A stretch of DNA of 64,000 nucleotides from Kordiimonadales bacterium (GCA_015485385.1 WFTS01000008.1:1-64000), one strand, 5' to 3'. Numbered from the stretch's first letter, positions 1-9,508 are shown. Program-made: numbers and translations. The notes: generated by a model from the sequence alone, not told the origin.

Positions 1-1015
1 CTTATACACGTTGCTTGGTTCGGTTCTAATGCTGGTTGCTGTGCTGTATATGTATATTGAAACCGGCACGACTGATATTCAGCTATTGATGGATGCTAAC
101 TTTGACCCGGGCGTTCAAAACTGGTTGTGGCTTGCGTTCTTCGCGTCTTTTGCTGTGAAAATGCCAATGTGGCCTGTACACACATGGTTACCCGATGCAC
201 ACGTTCAGGCACCAACAGGGGGCTCTGTTATACTAGCGGGTGTTTTGTTGAAGATGGGAGGGTACGGCTTTTTGCGCTTTAGCCTTCCGATGTTCCCAGA
301 GGCGACCGAGCATTTTGCCTGGCTTGTGTTTAGCTTATCCATTATCGCGGTGATCTATACATCCCTTGTGGCACTGGTTCAGCAAGACATCAAAAAGCTG
401 ATCGCTTATTCATCTGTGGCACATATGGGCTTTGTGACTATCGGGATTTTCTTATTGAACACAAATGGGATTGAAGGCGCGATCTTCACAATGCTTAGTC
501 ACGGCATTGTATCAGCAGCCTTATTCCTTGCTGTTGGTGTGGTCTATGACCGGTTGCACACGCGTGAAATTAGCCGCTACGGTGGTTTGGCGATTAATAT
601 GAAGGTTTACGCGACAGTGTTTGTGATATTTTCGCTGGCCTCTGTCGGCCTTCCGGGCACCAGTGGCTTTATCGGAGAATTACTCGTTCTCAACGGGGCA
701 TATACCTATAATAGCTGGATCGCTTTCGGGGCTGCTACAGGCCTGATCTTGGGGGCGGCCTATATGCTCTATTTGGTGCGCCGTTTTATCTTTGGCGAAC
801 TTGATAAAGATGATGTGAAGGCCATGCCAGACCTGAACCTGCGAGAAAAACTTATTTTTGCACCGCTGATAGCGATCGTATTTTGGATGGGCATCTACCC
901 CAATAGCTTTTTGGAACCCATGCATGCCTCTGTGGCAAATCTGATCAATTCAAATTTCTCTTCAACGATTGAGCATGCTGCGACACCTTTAGGTGCCGCA
1001 GACACTGCGCGCTAA
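1..1015 (+). CDS. nuoM: NADH-quinone oxidoreductase subunit M (partial, 5' end outside window)
   Basis: Antiporter-like membrane subunit of respiratory complex I; it forms one of the proton channels in the inner membrane. The reading frame is open from base 2, so the gene starts upstream; about 337 residues of a family that is usually near 500 are visible. Seen: repeated hydrophobic helices, the family motif around [13 protein letters not shown], and the channel lysine region [18 protein letters not shown]. The C-terminus is complete. It ends 13 bp before nuoN, whose Shine-Dalgarno AAGGAG overlaps the nuoM stop codon, so the two are translated from one operon transcript. The TTG at 11 given by the ORF track is an internal codon, not a start. 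Confidence 0.97.
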   Translation, partial: LYTLLGSVLMLVAVLYMYIETGTTDIQLLMDANFDPGVQNWLWLAFFASFAVKMPMWPVHTWLPDAHVQAPTGGSVILAGVLLKMGGYGFLRFSLPMFPEATEHFAWLVFSLSIIAVIYTSLVALVQQDIKKLIAYSSVAHMGFVTIGIFLLNTNGIEGAIFTMLSHGIVSAALFLAVGVVYDRLHTREISRYGGLAINMKVYATVFVIFSLASVGLPGTSGFIGELLVLNGAYTYNSWIAFGAATGLILGAAYMLYLVRRFIFGELDKDDVKAMPDLNLREKLIFAPLIAIVFWMGIYPNSFLEPMHASVANLINSNFSSTIEHAATPLGAADTAR

Positions 1016-1028
1016 GGAGCCTGAACCG

Positions 1029-2483
1029 ATGAACGGTGAATTTCCTAACCTTATCCCGGTTTATCCAGAGATTTTTCTGGCCCTAGCTTCCATGGCGCTT
1101 TTAATGTTCGGTGTTTTTGGTGGGGATAAAAAGTACGATCAAGTCGCAAACCTTTCGATCTTGTCACTTTTGGTGGCCGGTACTCTTATGTTTACTGAAG
1201 TGGGCGGTGCGCGCATCGTTACATTTGGCGGAATGTTTGTCTCTGATGCCTTCGCAATCTTTACCAAGGTTATGGTGTTAGTCGGCTCTGGTACCGCAAT
1301 TTTGATTTCGGGCAGGTTTTTGAAAGACCATAAAATCAACCGGTTTGAGTATCCCATTTTAATCCTGCTGGCCACGCTCGGCATGATGATTATGATTTCA
1401 TCGAATAATTTGATGACCTTATACGTTGGTCTAGAACTTCAAAGCCTGTCGCTTTATGTTCTGGCCGCAATGAACCGGGACAGGATACGGTCAACTGAAG
1501 CTGGCTTGAAATATTTTGTGCTCGGCGCGCTATCATCAGGCATGCTCTTATACGGGATTTCCCTGATATATGGCTTTGCGGGCACTACAGATTTTGATCA
1601 TTTGGCACAGAGTATAGAAGCAGGCCATTCACCAGCAGTTGGTGTGATTATCGGTATGGTTTTCCTACTTTCTGGCCTTGCCTTTAAAATCTCAGCTGTT
1701 CCGTTTCATATGTGGACACCGGATGTTTACGAGGGTTCGCCCACTCCGGTCACAGCCTTTTTTGCTGCGGCTCCAAAGGTTGCGGCTCTTGCCTTGATGG
1801 TGCGAGCAACTGTGGGCGCCTTTCCGGGCTTGGTTGCAGAATGGCAGCAGTTGCTTATTTTTATGTCGGTCGCGTCTATGCTTGTAGGGGCTTTCATTGC
1901 ACTGGTTCAAACCAACATCAAGCGTCTGCTCGCCTATTCGTCAATTGGTCACGTTGGGTATGCGCTTGTTGGATTAGCCGCAGGCACTGAGGCAGGAATT
2001 GAGGCCTTGTTGATCTATCTAGCCATTTACCTAACAATGACACTTGGAACATTCGCTGCGGTTTTGACCATGCGCAGAAGTGAGGGGGCAGTTGAAAATA
2101 TTACTGACCTTGCAGGATTATCTACGACCAACCTACCACTAGCCGTTGCTATAGCCACATTTATGTTCTCACTTGCAGGTATTCCGCTATTGGCTGGCTT
2201 TTGGGGAAAATGGTTTGTTTTCCTTGCCGCTGTAGACGCAGGCCTATGGCCTCTTGCCTTGATCGGTTTGGTGACAAGTGTTGTAAGCGCATATTATTAT
2301 TTGCGCATTGTGAAGATTATGTTCTTTGATGAAGCCAGTTCTGGCTTTGATATGGGCCACGGGCGCTCAGTATCTACGGTCATTGGCGTGGCTGCTCTGG
2401 TGAACTCGCCGCTGAGTTATATCTTTTTAATTATGCTGTTGGTTCCGGCTGCAAACTGGGCTGCACAAGCACTCTTTTTCTAG
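1029..2483 (+). CDS. nuoN: NADH-quinone oxidoreductase subunit N
   Basis: Antiporter-like membrane subunit of complex I, predicted 484 aa with about 14 transmembrane helices. The ATG at 1029 is chosen over the upstream track start because AAGGAG lies at 1014-1019 and the residues MNGEFPNLIPVYPEIFLAL match the usual N-terminus. Seen: the loop FHMWTPDVYEGSPTPVTAF and the lysine helix VQTNIKRLLAYSSIGHVGY, both typical of the NuoL/M/N family and distinct from NuoM. It is normally the last nuo gene; here its stop overlaps the GTG of birA by one base (TAGTG), so birA follows by translational coupling. Confidence 0.97.
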   Translation: MNGEFPNLIPVYPEIFLALASMALLMFGVFGGDKKYDQVANLSILSLLVAGTLMFTEVGGARIVTFGGMFVSDAFAIFTKVMVLVGSGTAILISGRFLKDHKINRFEYPILILLATLGMMIMISSNNLMTLYVGLELQSLSLYVLAAMNRDRIRSTEAGLKYFVLGALSSGMLLYGISLIYGFAGTTDFDHLAQSIEAGHSPAVGVIIGMVFLLSGLAFKISAVPFHMWTPDVYEGSPTPVTAFFAAAPKVAALALMVRATVGAFPGLVAEWQQLLIFMSVASMLVGAFIALVQTNIKRLLAYSSIGHVGYALVGLAAGTEAGIEALLIYLAIYLTMTLGTFAAVLTMRRSEGAVENITDLAGLSTTNLPLAVAIATFMFSLAGIPLLAGFWGKWFVFLAAVDAGLWPLALIGLVTSVVSAYYYLRIVKIMFFDEASSGFDMGHGRSVSTVIGVAALVNSPLSYIFLIMLLVPAANWAAQALFF

Positions 2484-3328
2484 TGCCAGCCAAGACTTAT
2501 GAAAACTGGGGGGCCTCGGTACCACACGGTGTCGAGGCCCACTTTTATGCTGATTGCAGCAGCACGAATGATATTGCCGCCTCATATGGCTGCTCGAAGG
2601 CTGTAAGGCCCACATGGATCATCGCTGGCACACAGTCTGGTGGGCGAGGACGTAAGGGCCGCCCTTGGGTGTCTGAGGAGGGTAATTTATATGCGTCGCT
2701 TATATTTTGCCCTTCTATTCGTCCCTTGGATATTTACGCCTTACCATATTTGGTGGCCCTCGCCGTAAGGGACGCAGTTATCCAATTGGGCGCACCTCCG
2801 GATGATGTTCAGTGCAAATGGCCAAATGACATTTTGCTAAAGGGCCAAAAAGTTTGTGGGATATTAATCGAGAGCAGCGCACGATCTTCAAGCGCACTTG
2901 AATATGTTATCATCGGTGTTGGGTTGAACCTGCGACATAGCCCCGAGAATGCACAGTTTAAAGCGACCTCTCTTAAAGATGCTTTAGCCAAGGATATATC
3001 AGTTAAAGATGCTATCCAAACACTAGCGAACACCTTAAAACAGCGGTTACAGGCTTGGGACACTCAGGACTTTACTCCGATCAAAAATGAATGGACAGGT
3101 TGTGCATGGGGCCTTGGTGAGAAACGACTTATAAATACGGATACTGCTGCCTTTCTTGCCACTTTGCTGGGATTAGATGATTTTGGAAGTCTAGCTGTAA
3201 GGCTTGAAAGCGGTGAAGAGCGTTTTATCACGACAGCTGATATATTTCCCACTATAAGCCGTGACGGTACAGACGGTACAGACGGTACAGACGGGGCAGC
3301 AAGAACATACGGATATAAGGAAGTCTAG
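2483..3328 (+). CDS. birA: Biotin--[acetyl-CoA-carboxylase] ligase (class I, no DNA-binding domain)
   Basis: Cytosolic enzyme that activates biotin with ATP and attaches it to the carrier lysine of acetyl-CoA carboxylase and other biotin carboxylases. Seen: STNDIA near residue 28, the biotinyl-AMP loop GGRGRKGRPWVS near residue 53, and KWPNDILLKGQKVCGILIE, all diagnostic. There is no N-terminal helix-turn-helix, so it is not a repressor. The start is a GTG that overlaps the nuoN stop. The C-terminus ends with an odd (DGT)3DGA run made by an exact 9-bp tandem repeat. nuoN-birA-coaX-rnj is a common alphaproteobacterial order. Confidence 0.95.
   Translation: MPAKTYENWGASVPHGVEAHFYADCSSTNDIAASYGCSKAVRPTWIIAGTQSGGRGRKGRPWVSEEGNLYASLIFCPSIRPLDIYALPYLVALAVRDAVIQLGAPPDDVQCKWPNDILLKGQKVCGILIESSARSSSALEYVIIGVGLNLRHSPENAQFKATSLKDALAKDISVKDAIQTLANTLKQRLQAWDTQDFTPIKNEWTGCAWGLGEKRLINTDTAAFLATLLGLDDFGSLAVRLESGEERFITTADIFPTISRDGTDGTDGTDGAARTYGYKEV
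3263..3298 (+). repeat. 9-bp tandem repeat in the 3' end of birA
   Basis: Three exact copies of GACGGTACA (3263-3271, 3272-3280, 3281-3289) followed by a diverged fourth GACGGGGCA. The unit is a multiple of three, so copy-number change would lengthen or shorten the BirA tail by Asp-Gly-Thr without a frameshift. It lies beyond the conserved ligase core. Confidence 0.95.
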
Positions 3329-3330
3329 TT

Positions 3331-4104
3331 ATGTTACTGACAATTGACGCAGGCAATACCAATACAGTATTTGCGCTTATGGACGGGGACGAATTAGTCC
3401 AACAGTGGCGTTTATCAACGGATAGCCAACGCACTGTTGACGAATATATCGTCTGGATTAGTCATTTGATGAGTTTATATGGCCAGTCAACCGAGAGCGT
3501 GACCGGAGCTATCATTGCCAGCGTCGTTCCTCCTGCCTTGCGGCCACTCTCTGAACTTTGCAGCAAATATTTTAAATGCATGCCGCTTATAGTTGGGGAT
3601 AAATCAGTAGATTTGGGTGTAGATGTGCGTGTTACAAACCCTGATGAGGTTGGGGCTGACAGGCTTGTGAACACCGTTGCGGCATACGCTGAATATGGCG
3701 GGTCTGTCGTTGTGCTGGATTTTGGGACAGCAACCACTTTTGATGTTGTTAGTGATGATGGGGCTTATGTGGGCGGTATTATCTGTCCGGGTATAAATTT
3801 ATCCCTAACGGCTTTGCATCAAGCAGCCGCTAAATTGCCGCGTATTGCAGTGGCTGCTCCTGAAAACAAACAGGTAACAGGTAAAACCACATACGAATGT
3901 ATGCAATCTGGTATTTTCTGGGGCTATATCAGCATGATTGAGGGCCTAGTGACACGCCTGAAGGCGGAACACGGCACGGACATGAAGATAATAGCCACAG
4001 GTGGTTTAGCCCCTGTTTTCGCCGACTGGACCGATGCAATTGATACGGTCAGTGGATCCTTAACTTTGGATGGTCTGCGGCTAATATATGAACGGAATCA
4101 ATAA
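3331..4104 (+). CDS. coaX: Type III pantothenate kinase
   Basis: Phosphorylates pantothenate, the first step of coenzyme A synthesis. The type III enzyme has an ASKHA fold and is not CoA-inhibited. Seen in 257 aa: phosphate-binding DAGNTNT at residues 6-12, GADRLVNTVAA near 109-119 and the second phosphate loop VLDFGTATTFDVV near 128-140. The start ATG at 3331 follows AAGGAAG at good spacing and lies 2 bp after the birA stop, so it is co-transcribed. It ends 6 bp before rnj. Confidence 0.96.
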   Translation: MLLTIDAGNTNTVFALMDGDELVQQWRLSTDSQRTVDEYIVWISHLMSLYGQSTESVTGAIIASVVPPALRPLSELCSKYFKCMPLIVGDKSVDLGVDVRVTNPDEVGADRLVNTVAAYAEYGGSVVVLDFGTATTFDVVSDDGAYVGGIICPGINLSLTALHQAAAKLPRIAVAAPENKQVTGKTTYECMQSGIFWGYISMIEGLVTRLKAEHGTDMKIIATGGLAPVFADWTDAIDTVSGSLTLDGLRLIYERNQ

Positions 4105-4110
4105 AACATA

Positions 4111-5790
4111 ATGGCATATCTGGCTGCACATGATGACCGCTTGCTATTTTTACCGCTAGGTGGATCAGGCGAAATTGGGATGAATCTCAATCTGTATGCC
4201 TATAAGGGTCAATGGATAATGGTTGATTGCGGAATGATGTTCGCAAGCGACTATACGCCGGGCGTGGATTTAATTTTGCCCGACACCAATTTTATCGAGA
4301 CAGAAAAGGCAGCCTTGGCAGGGCTACTTATAACGCACGGCCATGAAGACCACATAGGCGCGTTGCCGCATTTATGGGAACGATTTCGTTGCCCTGTATA
4401 TGCGACAGCTTTCACGGCGGAACTTATTAAAAGTAAACTTCAAGAAGTTGGGCTGATTGATGCTGTAGCTTTGCATATTGTCAAAGCAGGCGAGGCGTTT
4501 CCCATTGGCCCGTTTGAAGCAAGCTATGTTCCTTTAGCACATTCAATCGCTGAAGGGCACGGCATTGCTCTGACATGTGACAAGGGAACGATTTTTCATA
4601 CTGGGGACTGGAAGCTGGATGATGAACCGCTTATTGGTCCGGTTTGCCCGTCTGAGGAATTAACAGCATTAGGCGAAAAAGGCGTGTTGGCGATGGTGGG
4701 CGATTCTACCAATGTTTTCAATAAACACGCCTCAGGCTCTGAAGCTAAAGTACGCGAAAACCTGATTGAGATGGTTAAAGGTATGACCGGGCGCGTTGTG
4801 ATAACAACCTTTGCTTCTAACGTTGCCCGGCTAGAAACAATAGCCAAGGTAGCCAAAGAAACCGGACGGCATTTGGCCTTAATGGGACGATCTATGCACC
4901 GTATTCTAGCTGCGGGACAGGAAACCGGATATTTTAAAGACCTTGATACTTTGATAGACGAGCAAGATGTTGGGGATATTCCACGCGATAACATATTGAT
5001 TGCTTGTACTGGCTGTCAGGGTGAACCCCGTGCTGCTATCGCCCGCATTGCACGAGGGGACCACAAACATATTCATTTGGCTGAGGGCGATAATGTGTTG
5101 TTTTCATCCAAAATCATTCCCGGCAATGAAATGACACTTGGGGCTCTGTTTAACGACCTTGCATCGAAAAAAATCAATGTCGTTACTGAAAAGGATGCTT
5201 TCATTCATGTGTCTGGGCATCCGGGCAGGGCAGAACTGCGCCATATGTATGATTGGGTAAAACCGCAGTGCGCTATTCCCGTCCACGGTGAGACCCGCCA
5301 CTTGATCCGTCACGCTGAGTTCGCAAAAGAAATGGGTGTTAAGCACCGTATTGTACCGCAAAATGGCGATGTGATTGAAATTCAGCCTTCAGGGGTGACA
5401 CTGGTGGACAGGGTTTCGGCTGGACGCTTGGCAGTTGATGGCCGCGTGATTGTCTCGGTTGAAGACAGTAGCCTTGCAGAGAGGCGGCGCGCAAGTGTGA
5501 GTGGGTTTGTAACAGTGAGTGCTATTTTCGACCGAAACGGGATGCTCGCGGCGCAGCCTGCTTTGGCTATATTGGGTTTGCCGCGCGGCAATGAAGAAAG
5601 CTTTCAGGATATACTCACGGATATTGTTGAGGATGCACTTGATCGCATGCCTCGTAAAGCACGCCTATCGGATACAGAAGTACAAGAGGTGAGCCGCATT
5701 GCCATTCGCCGCTATTGCCGAAAAGAGATAGGGAAAAACCCAGGCGTGGCCACATTGATCACGCGTCGCCACCATATTGAGTTTAGCTAG
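4111..5790 (+). CDS. rnj: Ribonuclease J
   Basis: Metallo-beta-lactamase/beta-CASP ribonuclease with 5'-3' exonuclease and endonuclease activity, used for rRNA maturation and mRNA decay in alphaproteobacteria. Seen in 559 aa: the zinc motif THGHEDHIGALPH near residues 74-86, the GDWKLDD segment, the beta-CASP region GDSTNVFNKH...SEAKVRENL, and HVSGHPGRAELR with a C-terminal metal histidine. Full length for the family, including the C-terminal domain after the beta-CASP part. Tight spacing on both sides suggests one transcript from nuo through mce. Confidence 0.96.
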   Translation: MAYLAAHDDRLLFLPLGGSGEIGMNLNLYAYKGQWIMVDCGMMFASDYTPGVDLILPDTNFIETEKAALAGLLITHGHEDHIGALPHLWERFRCPVYATAFTAELIKSKLQEVGLIDAVALHIVKAGEAFPIGPFEASYVPLAHSIAEGHGIALTCDKGTIFHTGDWKLDDEPLIGPVCPSEELTALGEKGVLAMVGDSTNVFNKHASGSEAKVRENLIEMVKGMTGRVVITTFASNVARLETIAKVAKETGRHLALMGRSMHRILAAGQETGYFKDLDTLIDEQDVGDIPRDNILIACTGCQGEPRAAIARIARGDHKHIHLAEGDNVLFSSKIIPGNEMTLGALFNDLASKKINVVTEKDAFIHVSGHPGRAELRHMYDWVKPQCAIPVHGETRHLIRHAEFAKEMGVKHRIVPQNGDVIEIQPSGVTLVDRVSAGRLAVDGRVIVSVEDSSLAERRRASVSGFVTVSAIFDRNGMLAAQPALAILGLPRGNEESFQDILTDIVEDALDRMPRKARLSDTEVQEVSRIAIRRYCRKEIGKNPGVATLITRRHHIEFS

Positions 5791-5806
5791 AAACCGGAGT
5801 GCCATC

Positions 5807-6211
5807 ATGATTGGACGATTGAACCATGTCGCTATAGCGGTGCCGGATTTGGATGCGGCTGTGCGCCAATACCGTGATATTTTAGGGGCAAATGTTACAC
5901 CGCCGTTGGATTTGCCAGATCACGGTGTTACCACTGTATTTGTGAATTTACCAAATACGAAGATTGAGCTTTTATTGCCACTTGGGGAAGGCTCACCAAT
6001 TGCTAAATTCCTTGATAAAAATCCATCAGGTGGAATGCATCATATCTGTTACGAAGTGGACGATATATTTGCTGCCCGAGATAAGCTGATCTCAGACGGC
6101 GCTCGGGTGCTTGGCTCTGGCGAGCCAAAAAATGGGGCGCACGGCAAGCCGGTATTATTTTTACATCCAAAAGATTTTAGCGGAACATTGGTTGAGATAG
6201 AGCAGGTTTAA
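5807..6211 (+). CDS. mce: Methylmalonyl-CoA epimerase
   Basis: Interconverts (R)- and (S)-methylmalonyl-CoA in the propionyl-CoA to succinyl-CoA route; a vicinal oxygen chelate fold metalloenzyme. The ATG at 5807 (MIGRLNHVAIAVPDLD) is preferred over the track start inside rnj because a GGAG lies 7 bp upstream and the conserved fold begins there, giving 134 aa. Seen: N-terminal metal His in LNHVAIAV, GMHHICYEVDD near the middle, the KPVLFLHPKDFSGTLVEIEQ end with the metal Glu. The location between rnj and DUF1467-proS is standard in this class and supports the call. Confidence 0.94.
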   Translation: MIGRLNHVAIAVPDLDAAVRQYRDILGANVTPPLDLPDHGVTTVFVNLPNTKIELLLPLGEGSPIAKFLDKNPSGGMHHICYEVDDIFAARDKLISDGARVLGSGEPKNGAHGKPVLFLHPKDFSGTLVEIEQV

Positions 6212-6216
6212 TCATT

Positions 6217-6471
6217 ATGAATATTGCAACAGTATTATTGGTTTTTGCCATCGCTTGGTGGTTGGTTTTCTTTGTCTCTCTCTCTGTGGGGGTTAGGGCG
6301 CAAACAGAAGATAACGAAGACATCGTGAAGGGAACAGTTCCAAGCGCGCCGAGCAACCCGAATTTAAAAATGAAGGTACGCTATACAACCGCTATTGCTG
6401 CTGTTCTGACAGTCATATATTATTTTATCGCAACGTCCGGCCTGATTAGCTTTCGAGTGCCTTTAAGTTAG
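6217..6471 (+). CDS. DUF1467 family small membrane protein
   Basis: 84 aa with two predicted membrane helices: residues about 3-25 (rich in W, L, V) and about 57-78, joined by a polar loop with acidic residues. Length, the GVRAQTE motif after helix 1 and its place between mce and proS fit the DUF1467 family of alphaproteobacteria. No biochemical role is known to me. It starts 5 bp after mce and is followed by a strong terminator, so it is the last gene of this transcript. Confidence 0.88.
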   Translation: MNIATVLLVFAIAWWLVFFVSLSVGVRAQTEDNEDIVKGTVPSAPSNPNLKMKVRYTTAIAAVLTVIYYFIATSGLISFRVPLS

Positions 6472-6500
6472 ACCCCTGATCAATGGAATGACCGGATAAT

Positions 6501-6532
6501 AAAAAAGCAAAGCCTCACAGCTTTGCTTTTTT
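6501..6532 (+). terminator. Intrinsic terminator after the nuo-birA-mce-DUF1467 run
   Basis: Perfect 13-bp inverted repeat AAAAAAGCAAAGC / GCTTTGCTTTTTT with a six-base loop (CTCACA) and a T run inside the 3' arm. It sits 30 bp after the DUF1467 stop. Confidence 0.93.
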
Positions 6533-6553
6533 ATCCCGGTGGGCAAGCTCTCG

Positions 6554-6603
6554 CAGGATACCAATTTCAAATAGCTTTAATGTCTATTCAAACTGGTGTC
6601 CTG
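6554..6603 (+). other. Long imperfect hairpin upstream of proS (possible small RNA or leader element)
   Basis: The 10-nt arms CAGGATACCA (6554-6563) and TGGTGTCCTG (6594-6603) pair completely with one G-U; a second short stem AATAG/CTATT can form inside. There is no T run after it, so it is not a simple terminator. Strand is not decided by the sequence. Confidence 0.5.
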
Positions 6604-6782
6604 GGGCCGACCTCATTTGGTAGTGTGCCTCCCTAAGCGTGGACCATATTAATGTTGGCTCCATCAAACTCAGAGCCTAGAAATTATGTGAATAGGGCGC
6701 TTTTGTCACGAGCACAAAGCCACTAGAACCCCAGCTGTACATTGGTTTTTGAGCATTGTTGCGCGAATGCAACATATATTGG

Positions 6783-6799
6783 GTTTGACTATATCAAAC
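6783..6799. promoter_or_regulatory. Inverted repeat GTTTGA-N5-TCAAAC upstream of proS
   Basis: Perfect 6-bp arms spaced by CTATA, 126 bp before the proS start. The left arm contains TTGACT, which could act as a -35 element. Operator-like, but no regulator can be named. Confidence 0.4.
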
Positions 6800-6924
6800 T
6801 GTCCATATTTGGTGGTTTTTGCCTTAAAGTTGAATGATATGAAGAAAGCCGTTGCCATTAACACCGTGGCCCGGCAAAAGAAGCGTTACGAATAAGAATA
6901 AATTTTTGCGAAAGATCCGATCCA

Positions 6925-8238
6925 ATGCGTTTAAGCCGCTATTTTCTGCCAACCTTAAAAGAAAACCCTTCCGAGGCTCAGATTGCTTCGCACCGTTTGA
7001 TGTTGCGTGCCGGCATGGTGCGACAGGGTGCTGCGGGCATCTATAGCTGGCTACCTCTGGGCCAGCGTGTTCTTAGAAAGATTGAACAGATAGTGCGTGA
7101 AGAGCAAGATAAGGCAGGCGCGCTTGAAGTTCTGATGCCAACGATCCAGTCGGCAGAGCTATGGTCGGAGAGTGGGCGCTATGACGATTACGGCAAGGAA
7201 ATGCTGCGTATCCAAGACCGCCATGGCCGTGAAATGCTTTATGGGCCCACTAATGAAGAATTGATCACAGATATTTTCCGCAGGGAAGTGCGCTCCTACC
7301 GTGATCTGCCTAAAAATCTATATCATATACAGTGGAAATTTCGTGATGAAATACGCCCCCGTTTTGGTGTGATGCGCGGACGTGAATTTTTAATGAAGGA
7401 TGCTTATAGCTTTGATATTTCAGCAGAGGAGGGTGTGAAAAGCTATAATGCGATGTTTGTTGCCTATCTGCGCACCTTTAAGCGCCTTGGCTTGAAAGCA
7501 ATCCCGATGCGGGCAGATACCGGCCCCATTGGAGGAGATCTTTCTCACGAGTTCCTTGTTATTGCTGACACCGGCGAAAGCGAAGTATTTTTCCATAAGA
7601 AATTCAATGATATGGAAGCTCCATCAGATGTTACAAACGATGCTGACGAGCTGGCCTCAATTGTTGCAGATTGGACAGAGCCATACGCCGCCACAGATGA
7701 AATGCATGACGAGGCATCTTGCACAGTTGATAAGGACGAGCTTATCAATGGGCGCGGTATTGAGGTTGGTCATATTTTCTTCTTTGGCGATAAATATTCT
7801 AAGCCCATGAAGGCGGAAGTGCAGGGTCCTGACGGGCAAAGCACTCCGGTTCAGATGGGGTCATATGGGATTGGTGTCTCGCGGCTTGTTGGCGGAATTA
7901 TTGAGGCCTGCCATGATGAAAATGGCATTATTTGGCCTGAATCGGTCGCCCCTTTTAAGCTTGGCTTGATGAACTTAGGCCCTAAGAAGGATGACTGTGT
8001 GACATTCTGTGACAAATTATATGCAGATTTAGAGGCAGCGGGTGTTGAGGTTCTGTATGATGATCGCAAAGATGGGGCTGGTGCCAAGTTTGCCAATATG
8101 GACCTTATCGGATTGCCGTGGCAGGCTGCGATCGGTCCGCGTAGCCTTAAAAATGGCACAGTTGAACTTAAAAATCGCGCAACCGGTGAGAAACTAGAGG
8201 TTTCACCGCAAGACCTTATTGCCAAGATGGCTGGCTAA
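6925..8238 (+). CDS. proS: Prolyl-tRNA synthetase, short alphaproteobacterial type
   Basis: Charges tRNA-Pro with proline. At 437 aa it lacks the roughly 180-residue editing (INS/YbaK-like) insert between motifs 2 and 3 that the common bacterial enzyme of about 570 aa has, as is usual in this class. Seen: class II motif 1 near [11 protein letters not shown], the TNEEL proline-binding motif near 113, motif 2 [21 protein letters not shown] near 140-160, motif 3 [13 protein letters not shown] near 312, and a C-terminal anticodon-binding domain. Ends 13 bp before the probable lolC/E start. Confidence 0.96.
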   Translation: MRLSRYFLPTLKENPSEAQIASHRLMLRAGMVRQGAAGIYSWLPLGQRVLRKIEQIVREEQDKAGALEVLMPTIQSAELWSESGRYDDYGKEMLRIQDRHGREMLYGPTNEELITDIFRREVRSYRDLPKNLYHIQWKFRDEIRPRFGVMRGREFLMKDAYSFDISAEEGVKSYNAMFVAYLRTFKRLGLKAIPMRADTGPIGGDLSHEFLVIADTGESEVFFHKKFNDMEAPSDVTNDADELASIVADWTEPYAATDEMHDEASCTVDKDELINGRGIEVGHIFFFGDKYSKPMKAEVQGPDGQSTPVQMGSYGIGVSRLVGGIIEACHDENGIIWPESVAPFKLGLMNLGPKKDDCVTFCDKLYADLEAAGVEVLYDDRKDGAGAKFANMDLIGLPWQAAIGPRSLKNGTVELKNRATGEKLEVSPQDLIAKMAG

Positions 8239-8251
8239 TCAGGAGACGTTG

Positions 8252-9499
8252 GTGCTTGGTAACGGATATGAATGGGCTGTAGCGCGGCGCTACTTATTGC
8301 GCCCCCCAAGTGATGGTTTTATCTCACTAAACACCATTCTGTCCGTGTCGGCCATTGCTGTAGGCGTCATGGTTCTTATATCTGTGATGTCCGTGATGAA
8401 CGGGTTTCGTGCCGGGTTAATGGAAAGTGTTCTGGGCTATCAGGGACATGCTGTTGTCAGTGGCTACGGCGGGCGTATTGAGGATCATGAAACGCTGGTC
8501 AAACGTCTGAGACAAATCCCCGGGGTGGTTAGGGTTCGCCCTTATTTACAAGAACAAGTTGTTGCGATGAATGCCGGGCGCAATAAAGGCGCTATCGTGC
8601 GCGGACTACCAAAGAGCCAGCTTAGTAAAAAAGGCTTGGACAGTATGACAGTTTTGCGGGGCTCTGTAGAGGCGGCACAGGAAAATGGCGGCCTTGTGCT
8701 TGGCTATGTCCTAGCGCAGCGTCTTGGTGTAACTGTGGGCAGTGAAGTGACCATTATCAGCCCTCGCTCAGTGGCGACACCGTTTGGGTCTACACTGCGC
8801 TATCTAGCCTACACAGTTGAGGCTGTTGTTGAGGTAGGGCTTTATCAGTATGATGAAACTTTCATTGGAATGCCCATCGAAGAGGCGCAACGTTTCTTTC
8901 GTGCAGGAGACAGCATTTCAACCATTGAAATTTTCATGGATAATCCTGAGGACATTGACAGTGTTTTCCCGCTGATTCAGGAGACAGTGGGAAAATCAGC
9001 TTATGTGGCCAGTTGGCGTTCGTTTAACCCTGCGCTGATGGGCACGCTTCAGACCGAGCGCGTGGCCATGTTCCTAATCCTCAGCTTGATCATCCTTGTT
9101 GCCGTTTTTAACGTGTCATCCAGTTTGGTGATGCTGGTTAAAGAAAAATCAGGCGACATTGCCATTCTACGAACCATGGGCGCGACACGAGCGTCTATAA
9201 GGAAAATCTTTCTGATAGTCGGGTTAAGTATTGGTTTTACTGGCATATTTGTTGGCAGCCTTCTTGCCAGTCTGATTGTGATTTATATCGAACCTATTAA
9301 ACGCTTTATTGAATGGATGACGGGTCAAAATATGTGGGATCCGGCTACGCGGTTTATTTCTGAAATTCGCGCAGAAGCTGACCCAACTGAAGTTGCTATG
9401 ACCATAGCGGTTGCCGTTTTAATGTCGTTTCTTGCTACAATTTTGCCAGCGATGCGCGCTAGCAGGCTCGATCCTGTTTCAATCCTTCGCCATGAATAG
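8252..9499 (+). CDS. lolC: Lipoprotein-releasing ABC transporter permease LolC/LolE
   Basis: Inner-membrane permease that, with LolD, extracts outer-membrane lipoproteins and passes them to LolA. The start is taken as GTG 8252, placed 6 nt after AGGAGA just past the proS stop; the track's TTG at 8219 lies inside proS. About 415 aa. Seen: an N-terminal helix after RRYLLRPPSDGFISLNTILS, a large periplasmic domain, then three FtsX-type helices (RVAMFLILSLIILVAVFNVSSSLVMLV onward). Alphaproteobacteria usually have one such permease acting as a homodimer, so C versus E is a naming choice. Confidence 0.93.
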   Translation: MLGNGYEWAVARRYLLRPPSDGFISLNTILSVSAIAVGVMVLISVMSVMNGFRAGLMESVLGYQGHAVVSGYGGRIEDHETLVKRLRQIPGVVRVRPYLQEQVVAMNAGRNKGAIVRGLPKSQLSKKGLDSMTVLRGSVEAAQENGGLVLGYVLAQRLGVTVGSEVTIISPRSVATPFGSTLRYLAYTVEAVVEVGLYQYDETFIGMPIEEAQRFFRAGDSISTIEIFMDNPEDIDSVFPLIQETVGKSAYVASWRSFNPALMGTLQTERVAMFLILSLIILVAVFNVSSSLVMLVKEKSGDIAILRTMGATRASIRKIFLIVGLSIGFTGIFVGSLLASLIVIYIEPIKRFIEWMTGQNMWDPATRFISEIRAEADPTEVAMTIAVAVLMSFLATILPAMRASRLDPVSILRHE

Positions 9500-9508
9500 G
9501 GTCGTATC

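Larger units (their letters stand above)
6533..6924. other. Gene-free interval before proS with hairpin and inverted repeat
   Basis: The longest stretch without a gene in the window (about 390 bp after the terminator). No convincing ORF on either strand, and no tRNA, SRP RNA or tmRNA signature was recognised. Two structured spots stand out: a hairpin at 6554-6603 with a 10-bp outer stem (CAGGATACCA / TGGTGTCCTG, one G-U) and an inner AATAG/CTATT pair, and GTTTGA-CTATA-TCAAAC at 6783-6799. It must hold the proS promoter; I could not pick one with confidence. A small RNA gene here is possible but unproven. Confidence 0.6.

Noticed and set aside
6541-6720. 6S RNA or SRP RNA in the gap before proS
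   Set aside because: The hairpin at 6554-6603 is local rather than the long rod with central bubble expected of 6S RNA, and the SRP core GGAAG-CAGCC-type motif was not found. Left as unassigned structure.
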